From NCBI GenBank assembly GCA_936440205.1, contig OW387150.1, positions 15,102,152 through 15,166,151 on the forward strand: a stretch of DNA of 64,000 nucleotides. Reading direction: 5' to 3'. Position numbers and translations under genes: made by a program. The DNA is from Lepidonotus clava. Lineage: Eukaryota; Annelida; Polychaeta; Phyllodocida; Polynoidae. Under the pieces are notes generated by a model. That model searched no databases. It saw only the letters and a list, made by a program, of their open reading frames with translations, and had not been told where the DNA came from. Shown piece by piece: positions 56,701-64,000 of this stretch (positions within the stretch are counted from its first letter, which is position 1; each line of letters begins with the position of its first letter).

Positions 56701-57049
56701 CCCATTGCATTTGCCTTTCTTTTTTATCTGATGAATCAGCAGTGGTAACCCAATGCATACACACAGACACGTACACCCTGGCTATTCTCTCCAGGGCTCA
56801 ATCCAGACCTGACTCTCCAGAAATAAATCGTTGGTATTCTGCATCGGAAGCTGGTATAAATGTGAAAACGTTGAAAATGGCCGTCGATTGGGAAAATTGT
56901 CGTCCAATTGGCTCGTTACTAGGCCCTCTGGCACAGACCATTCAATATTCGGACGCCCACGACTCGCAGGGGAGTTTGATCGAGGCACGCCTGCTGGAAT
57001 ATAGAACAACCCTATACTTGCCTGGAAGCCATTTTCAAAGTTAAAGTCA

Positions 57050-58700
57050 AACTTTTAAAGTATCTCAATTCATTGTTCTACGCTTTTGTAGTCTAGAAGT
57101 TTTCCTGGCAAATGTTGTCTGGACATCGTATGAATGATCAAATAACTTTAACTATGTCAATTTTTGTGGAACAAATTCTGGAGAAAATTGTCAGAATATT
57201 ACGTCTGGTAAATCAAACGCCAAATATTGCTACCTCAAACCAACATAAGACTAGCTATAAGTAATGGAGAAGGTAGCAATATTTACTGCAAAAATATTGA
57301 AATTGTAGCATAGAAAATACGATCAAACATTTATGTTACATGTGATTAGAGTCACAAAGCCTTTTCCCTGGTGACTCATACCGAGCGTTGCCCTACGCTA
57401 TTTGAGTTATGTTTTAATAATGATACCACTTAGGATCTAGAGAAGCAAAACCGCAGAAAAGCAACACAGTCCTACTTCACAAGGGAGCCAGAAGGAAAGT
57501 AAATGATACGTAAAACCCTTTCAAACCTACTAACCTGCAGTTTGATAATAATGTTTTTGATTCCAATTGGTTGCCAATTTTCAAGCTATTTTATCACTAA
57601 ATTTCCATAATGAAGCATTCAGCCTGCTGGTATTTCGTTATATATGGCACTGACACAGATGGCCAGTCCATAGTTAGTTAGCCATTCTTGTGTAGAATCT
57701 AATGTCCAGGCCAAGAGTGTAAACTCTTTTTAAACTAAGGGTGAAGAGCATGGAATGTATGTGAACATTTGTTAACCGCAGCACCAGATCAGTAGTACTA
57801 GCAAAGTTCCGTTATGGAATGATGTGGATAGACTGGTAGGCAGGCTGGTGGGTTGAGATGACAAACCCCTAAGACTGTTCATATTCAACAGGAGTTCTTG
57901 TGACTGTTATTGTATATTAGACTTGATAAACTTTATCCTTTCACACAAATGTTGTGTCATCCGTAATGGGGAGCTACATTATGGAATGGATTTGCAGTCT
58001 TAATGGAAAAACACTGCCATTGGAGCTTGCTAATATCCCTAGGAACTAACTCATAACTAATTACAAATAGCACCCTATCAGCTAATGGATATTCAACCTC
58101 AATAGTCTGATATGGCCTATCATCAATCTCTATTTCATAGGGCTGCATAAATGTTGAAACCACAATAATACTCAGTGGTTACAAAACATAACTTGTACAT
58201 ACGTATATTCTACTGATCAATCACAGCGCATGCCACTTCTCTAGCGAGATGTATCACAAGCTTTAGCGTACCCACCGAACTTCAAGCTCCCACCTTCGCT
58301 ACTGCCACCATGTTTTTGTGATTCTTTATTGCACCCAGAAACTGTCTGCAGAATAAAGATATTTATGTATACAGTCTGACGATTCAACAAGGAGAGACCA
58401 TTAATTGCTCATAATACCATGCCCCTTGAAAGCAACACTACTATGAGAAATCCTGATATGCTTTCATTTTCATTAAATGCCATTGGGTATAAAATTCATT
58501 GACAATCTAAAAGGTCACTCCGTATTTTTGTTGTGTGAAAGTCGAGAATCCAGCTTAATTGCAGAAGTGAGGTGCATTTGGGACTGGATATTATGCGGAA
58601 AAAAGAATGTTGGTTAGAATGGAATGAAATCGAAACCGACGGTGGCCAGATAAATCTGGCATTTCAATATTAAGAAGACAGTGGTGATTATATCAAACGG
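57050..58700. other. AT-rich stretch, nothing recognised
   Basis: No gene or element was recognised. The small open frames are of chance length. Confidence 0.4.
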
Positions 58701-58859
58701 CTGCACTATTTTGATATAATCACTTGTATTGTACATATTAATGCTTCACTCCAATACAAGGGCAATGGCCTAACCCAAATCCTAGGCGCAATGATACAAT
58801 TTCCGGAATGTCTGTAATTTACTGGTTTTTTGATTCTGTGACATTTTAGAAGACGGGGG

Positions 58860-59691
58860 TTTGGAACATTCTCGTTCTCCCATGAGGGTGAACAGATCGG
58901 GTTTGCTCGAGGGTGGTTGTGTAGGGTGTGCGTCCCGAGAGAGAGAGAAAGTAACAAAAGGGGGAACATGGGGAAAGGCTGGGGATTCTCGGTCTCTGTT
59001 GCTTCAATCTACTCTAGGTCGGCTTCTTGGCTACGGAACTTTGGCTGTCGTTCAAAATTAAAAGGTGGTAGTGTGTTGCCAGACTGCCCGCGCTCTTGTT
59101 TCCCTGGCTCATCCCTATTGCCTTTGTTTTCGGGCCCGCATGCTGCCATTTTCGTGTTGTCCCTCCTATTTTCTGACTAAGTCGGGAATTCTAACTTAGG
59201 CTTTATCTCGTCTGAAGATTCCCATTTGCTAAGGTCCTGAACTGGCTTAGGTGAGAGGTGATCCATTCCCACGAAGAAGAGGTGTGAACACAGTGAGTAC
59301 CATAAAGAGACTGTTTATTCCATGCGCCAACATGCTTTTATATACGCTGGTGCCCGCGCATCGAACTCACGCTATCGCTGTACGTCACGAATATACGCGG
59401 GTTCAGCCTAACGCCCAGTTCGTCAGATTTTGACTAACTCGGGGTCACGTGACCACCTTTCGACCAACCAGTTCCATCGACACAATGGGGTGAACTTGCA
59501 CTCTCTCAGGCCGTGTCCTCCTAGCCGAGAGAGAAGGGAGCCCAGCATAGCTTTTATATAGCTACAACAACCTATTGGTCCATTACAATCATGTGACCCA
59601 TTTGACCTTTCACTGAGGTCATTTCTGGTCATACATTATTTTGTGACTTCGTGACTTCTTCAATCATTCAATAATATAAGTGGATTCTACA
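58860..59691 (-). mobile_element. LTR retrotransposon fossil, LTR plus leader and gag start
   Basis: Read on the minus strand, an LTR-like block spans about 59691 to 59283. It has a TATA box (TATATAAAAGC at about 59345), then GGAATAAACAG about 25 bases further (59319-59311), and a short R-U5 part ending near TTCACA. A leader follows, then an ATG at 59149 that opens a short gag-like stretch ending near 59009 (MAACGPENKGNRDEPGKQER, then a part with LPPFNF, typical of the start of Gypsy-type gag proteins). The rest of the element is not present in recognisable form. It is broken and looks old; the borders are estimates. Confidence 0.55.
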
Positions 59692-59699
59692 CTTTTTAC

Positions 59700-60990
59700 A
59701 AGAATTATGACCAATTTCGAACTTTATATGTTCATGCCTAAACTGATGGAACAGGCTCAATTCATGACAATTCAATAAATATTAGAATTTACCTTAATCT
59801 ATAGACATATAATGAGAAGACAAAGGACTACAATAAAAATTTCCCAGTAGATCATCTTATACGCAGTTATAGTTCCTGGTGGGCATCATAATTATGTGTT
59901 TCTAGTAGTAAAACCGCTAGAGCTGCAGTTTATGTTCTTTGGAGTACATAGTTCCACTAACGAGATGGACTTCATCGTCTATTTGCAGGGCATTACAAAG
60001 TCTACAGGATCGGTCCCTAACATCTCCTTCCGACTAAGACTGGCAATTTGTTTGGTCTTACCAGTCCACTCACTAATGATAGAAAGTTGCACCTGCAAGG
60101 TATGGCTGTCACTGTAACTATGTGAAATATCACAGGTTCTGTGACTGCAAGTCTTCAAAGAAACGAATCTAATTTCCACCAGGGCCGCATTCCGTAGACT
60201 TCATTAAAGGAGAGATATTAATTGATCTTGAAGATATGTTTCTTAATTATTCCTAGAATGTAAGGTATAGCGACCCTGGATGCATTCTCTCATGTACATC
60301 CCTTCATTTCATGGCGGTAACGACCCACATTTACTTGTTTGCATCAAAGGCTATGATATATATTAACGTATGAAATAATTACACCCGGCATGTATTTTTC
60401 TCTTCAGATGTCCCAAATGCTTTTCCAATATCACTGTTTCAAAAAAATGGCTTTGTAGCCTGTGTAATGGACAAAATTGAATGTAGTCTATCACGTCACA
60501 AGTTTCATATTACCTGTATGTAGGGCAGGTGTGTAATTTACATTAGTAATAAGAAAAGAACACTTCTATGGCTGAATCTGTGGAATGAACGGGATTCAAT
60601 TACAGATAAATCATATGACAAATGCCTAGTATAAGATATTCTCTTAATGCATTCAATTTACTTTCTTTCATGACAACCGCAAGCATGGAATTGATTATTT
60701 GGAACACAGGTTATGTGTCTTATCATATTAACAAAATGTGTGACATTCCCGTTGTTACTGTTGCAAAGAGTATCATTGCTGTCAGGAAATAATGTTTTAA
60801 CCTCAGCTATACCAATGGAAAATTGCAGTGAGTAATTGCTAGAACTGGCAATCTTAGGCCTCGAGGATTTTGATCAGTCTGAAAGTCACATTGTTTTCAA
60901 TTCATGCAGAATGTTTTCGCGTATGTACATGTATTCGTGATTGCTTAATATATATTTTTTTACGGAGTTTCAAACTGTTGCTGTAGACTG
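59700..60990. other. AT-rich stretch, nothing recognised
   Basis: No gene or element was recognised. Confidence 0.4.
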
Positions 60991-60992
60991 TT

Positions 60993-61320
60993 AATCCGGG
61001 TTTCTACCGAACGACTTTCACAGAGAGTTCCTTAAGACCATGAACGACAATCAATCTTTGCATATTTTTGTCTTTCAGAAAGAAACAATTTCTTGTTTCC
61101 ACTGAACGACTAAAAGACTGATATCTGAACGACTCTTGGACTATCTGGACGATTTTTTTCAAACGACAGTGGCCAGAAATGTCAGGAAACAATAGATATA
61201 ATTGCTTTTAATTGCTCTTTGAAAAAATCGTTGGCATCTGTCGTCCAGAAATATTAAACAGGTTTAATATTTGGTCGTTGAGCACTTTGGTCTTAAGCAA
61301 AAATCGTTTGCAGTCTTTTC
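60993..61320 (-). mobile_element. GTTTCCACYGAACGA MITE, shortened inverse copy
   Basis: CCGGGTTTCTACCGAACGAC at the left matches the reversed right end of the copy at 54281-54747. The blocks AATATTTGGTCGTTG, TCGTCCAGAAATATTAAAC and ATCGTTTGCAGTC follow in reverse order. The last 100 bp or so of the complete copy has no counterpart, so this copy is truncated. The two copies lie in opposite orientation about 6.3 kb apart. Confidence 0.75.
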
Positions 61321-61482
61321 TTGTTTGTAATTTAGTATTTTGGTCGCCATCTTGCAGGTGCTACATTGTCATGTATTAAATTCTAGTTTTGCAAACAATG
61401 ATTATGTGATGAATGGCTATTCATCCAAAATATGTAGAGATCAAAATAAGAGAAAATAAGGTGATATTATAAAAGGTATATA

Positions 61483-61814
61483 TGTTCGAAAAGGAACGAA
61501 AGTGTAAAAGAACGAAATATGTAAGAATGAACGAAAGTGTAAAAAGCCCGAAAAAGAGGCACGAATATGTAAGGAACGAAAGTGTAAAGGAACGAAAATG
61601 TAAAGGAACGAAACCCGGAAAGATGTAAACCGGAAGTGATATGTAAACCGGAAACGGAAATGTAAACCGGAAGTGACATCAGTTATAGATCACGTGACTG
61701 AAAGCAGCCAATCAGGGCTGACCTCTAGGGTATATAAAGGGGCGGTGAGGCCCAAATAAACAGAGTTCTTTAACAGTTCTCCTTGTGTCCAGACGTGTCT
61801 TCTTTCCTGAAACA
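61483..61814 (+). mobile_element. LTR-type promoter module (retroelement fossil)
   Basis: It starts TGTT and ends AACA, as LTRs do. The U3-like part is a tandem of GGAACGAAAGTGTAAA words, then two ACCGGAAGTGA ETS sites with TGACATCA, TCACGTGA (E-box), GCCAATCA (CCAAT), GGGTATATAAAGG (TATA, at about 61730) and CAAATAAACAG (polyadenylation signal, about 25 bases after the TATA box). A GC-rich leader-like region continues to about 62360. There is no clear primer-binding site or target duplication. The order of the parts is the evidence; the borders are tentative. No intact coding region is seen. Confidence 0.5.
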
Positions 61815-61879
61815 ACCGCTAAGATGAGCCGATTCGAGCAATTAACCAGAAGTTAGGATAAAATAGTCGAAGTTCGAGA

Positions 61880-62430
61880 TAAATAGCAGGAACTTAGGGT
61901 AGGGGCCCGACGGCCCGAGGAACGAGGAACGAAGGACCGAAGTAAGGCACGAAGGCCCGAAACAGTCCCGGAAGCCGAGGCGCAGCATGGCACGAAGGCA
62001 TGAAGGGCGAGACGAAGGAACGAAGTCCGCGGGGACGAGGGCGCGGCAGGCTCGGCCCCACGCTACCAAACAATAGGCGACAGTCGGCCCGACGGCCCCG
62101 CGGACCGGAACCACGGGGTGGACCGCCCGGTGGGGGTGAATGCTGGTCTGGGAGATAGAGCGAGACGAACCCCGGCCGACCCGTACCCCTACCATAATTT
62201 CCCTTCCCCGCAGTCCTCCGTTTGACATCGAGCGCCGATTCCCGACCGATTCGCTCCGCCCCCCCCCCCCTCGTGCGCGAGGCACGACTCTAAAAACACA
62301 TCTCGGTTCTTGGCCCGGATTCCCCGTCCGCCCCGAGACCCGAACAACCCCCACGTTCCTCTGTTGTAAGAATCGGCAACCCCGACTTACCAGAGAACGT
62401 CACAATTATCTATCTTATGCTGTTGAACAT
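61880..62430 (+). repeat. GC-rich block with ACGAAGG repeats
   Basis: AGGAACGA, AAGGCACGAAGGCCCGA and GACGAAGGAACGAAG words recur from about 61915 to 62020, echoing the GGAACGAA words upstream of the TATA box. CpG-rich unique sequence follows, with a C run at 62259-62270. Long open frames here on both strands are compositional. I read it as the leader of the LTR element or an inserted GC-rich repeat. Confidence 0.4.
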
Positions 62431-62625
62431 TAACTCTAATTTTGAAATGACCTATAAAATGAAAATACAACAAATGCCAGGTCTATTACTTTCGCCATTA
62501 AAGTAAAAAGGTGTAGAGTAAGAAAATGTTTAAATAACCAAAAAGGTACAAAATGTGTATATCTATATAAGTACAATTATTTTTGCGTGAATTTGATTGG
62601 TCGCTGCTTCGTGGGTTCTGTTCTG

Positions 62626-62810
62626 TTAAGGCCATATGATCCACATTGAGATTTTGGACAAATTATACAACATACACTTTTCCAAAGAGTTTAGAATAAT
62701 AAATATCAGAAAAATTTTATTTTCATCAGGAAAATTGATTCCAAATATGTGAAAAATGCATGAGAAGAAAATCAGTCGCCCCAAAATAGCAACATGGATC
62801 GTGGCCTTAA
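62626..62810. mobile_element. TTAA-flanked 177-bp MITE
   Basis: TTAA flanks both sides (62626-62629 and 62807-62810). The left end GGCCATATGATCCACATTG and the right end, the inverse of GGCCACGATCCATGTTG, extend to ATTTTGG, giving inverted repeats of about 30 bp. It is non-coding. A TTAA duplication is the rule for piggyBac-type elements; the termini do not otherwise prove the family. Confidence 0.75.
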
Positions 62811-63289
62811 TACAAGCAAGCTTGTGCTGTCGTAGCTAAGTATACCAGACCTATAGAAGGTAAATAGGCTTACTCAAGTCTAGAGTGCTCTTAACACACC
62901 TCTCTGAGTCAGCCACAGTGCACTTCCTTCCATCGAAAGTTACCACTATGACAAAATGCTAGTTGCAGACACCTTGACCCAGGAGGAAGTGCTTCCTCCA
63001 ACACCTGATATATATTTAGGAGAAAATAAAGAGCTGCTAGGACTTATGGCTTTTCCCTCACAGCGTGATTCCATCCTGTAACCAGAAATCCAGTGGATTG
63101 CACCATAAAATATTGTGGAATTGCCATAGCTGTGGTGGGCACATAAATACTTCCATAAGGCCCTGTGACCTCTTCAGACGTCTAGTATCTGTAATTAAGA
63201 CAACAGATATGCGTTACAGCCAAGGTTGGATAAGCTTTTATATATAATTTCATGTCCAAGTTGAATAGTGGGGTCTGTTTAGGTCATTT

Positions 63290-64000
63290 TCTTTAGCAAT
63301 CGTTACAGAGAGGATTAAAGCACCAAATTTGGTATGAGGCACCTCTGAGGCATAACTAAGAAATCTGGAAGGGGAGCCACCTTGACATATCAATAGGATG
63401 GATGTTAGGGTCAAAAGACCAATATGGCTGCCTTTTATTATGAATAATCTTATGCCTCAGCTTCTAAAATGACTAAAGAAACATGTAGATGGAAATTCAA
63501 TTATTTGCAATGAAGTTAATGCAGTAATCCAACATCCAAGATGGATGACCAATTTTGAGAAATACCATGATTTTCAGCCGCTAAGGTATCTAGACAGTGG
63601 AAATGGTTCCAATATCAGTTGTTTATAACCTAGAAGGCTCAATAGATATAATGTGCATTCAAACCAATGCCACAAATTTCAAAATGTCTGAATATATGAG
63701 CAAGATACCTCTGACAGTGACTGTTGCAGCTGGACTCTAAAATAATTCAAAAGAAAAGGATATAGACTTTACTCTTCTGTCACAAGATTTCTTCATTTCA
63801 TTTGGTATGGTGATCCCCTGGGACCCCTTCATCTAATTTAAAGGGTAGCCATCTTGTTATCAACTTAACAACGATGAGGGCCAAAAATCCAAAATGCCAG
63901 ACTTTCAGTGAAAATATCTTATATTTCAGATTCTGAAATGACTAGAAAGACATTGTTAGCATCAGAATTGGGAGATTATAGGACAGGGAATTCAATTTTT
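63290..64000 (+). repeat. Diverged tandem repeat with period of about 470 bp, runs off window
   Basis: TTTGGTATG at 63328 and 63801, then GGGGAGCCACCTTG against AAGGGTAGCCATCTTG, then CTAAAATGACTAAAGAAACAT (about 63465) against CTGAAATGACTAGAAAGACATT (about 63935), follow the same order. The two units are well diverged. The second is cut by the window end. The unit is non-coding and of unknown origin. AAGATGG and ATGGCTGCC words recur in it. Confidence 0.55.

Noticed and set aside
28500-62270. C runs at 28500, 30087, 39939 and 62259
   Set aside because: Simple homopolymers without an associated structure except at 53299, where one closes a MITE. Listed for completeness only.
46190-62290. Shared CTCGTGCRYGAGGCACRACT at about 46192 and 62269
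   Set aside because: About 23 bp with a few mismatches and no flanking similarity. Too short to claim a repeat family without a wider search.
61842-62354. 170-codon minus-strand frame
   Set aside because: It crosses the GC-rich ACGAA repeats and C run. Its R, G and S bias is explained by composition.
1-64000. CRISPR array, rRNA, bacterial operon or plasmid features
   Set aside because: No regularly spaced short repeats with unique spacers, no rRNA sequence and no ribosome-binding-site-led gene runs. The only direct arrays are minisatellites.

Overview
This is AT-rich, intron-like or intergenic eukaryotic DNA. There are no operons, no dense coding, no long conserved reading frame, no rRNA and no CRISPR array. 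Nothing identifies the species. An invertebrate animal genome, possibly marine, is the best guess: there are many short inverted-repeat DNA transposons (MITEs), a tRNA-Ser/Leu-like SINE head, a Penelope-like end, three LTR promoter modules, and small CpG-rich patches carrying animal-type promoter motifs (CRE, CCAAT, E-box, YY1, ETS). This is inference. No gene product could be named with confidence.

Layout. 0-5 kb: a 240-bp MITE with TAA duplications, an intact 171-bp element ending in CAGGGGCGGATCCAG plus relics of its family, and CpG-rich promoter-like patches near 3.5 and 4.7 kb. 7.7-8.5 kb: a 28-bp minisatellite with palindromic units beside a CpG-rich patch and a 43-codon open frame in a strong start context. 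12.9-15.5 kb: a CRE/GC-box/ETS cluster followed by a well-formed candidate first coding exon (13143-13244), an ACCC-rich tract, and E-box/CCAAT/YY1 and GGGAATT-type motif groups. 19.9-28 kb: adjacent copies of one MITE family, nuclear-receptor half-sites, SINE pieces and two weak exon candidates. 31.1-33.0 kb: a 1.8-kb CACT-ended non-autonomous DNA transposon full of AAAGGTCA/CTTTAC subterminal motifs. 35.4-36.4 kb: nested palindromes, a 65-bp-arm hairpin and an LTR-like promoter. 37.8-38.2 kb: a CpG island with three spaced CCAAT boxes. 39.8 kb: a 12-bp-phased array of GACGTCA sites. 42-54.8 kb: five or six more inverted-repeat elements, a diverged local duplication and a Penelope-like fragment. 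55.8-56.7 kb: a candidate first exon and two minisatellites. 59-62.4 kb: a minus-strand LTR retrotransposon fossil and a second LTR-type promoter flanked by ACGAA-rich repeats. 62.6-64 kb: a 185-bp TTAA-flanked MITE and a diverged repeat of about 470 bp that runs off the window.

How it fits together. The window reads mainly as a record of transposon activity. At least ten repeat families are visible, several with two to seven copies here. Promoter-like patches and at most a few short candidate exons (8.3, 13.1, 26.6 and 56.1 kb) lie between them. The most unusual observations are the phased CRE array and its possible partner upstream of the 13.1-kb exon, the paired palindromes at 35.4-35.9 kb, and the CACT-ended element.
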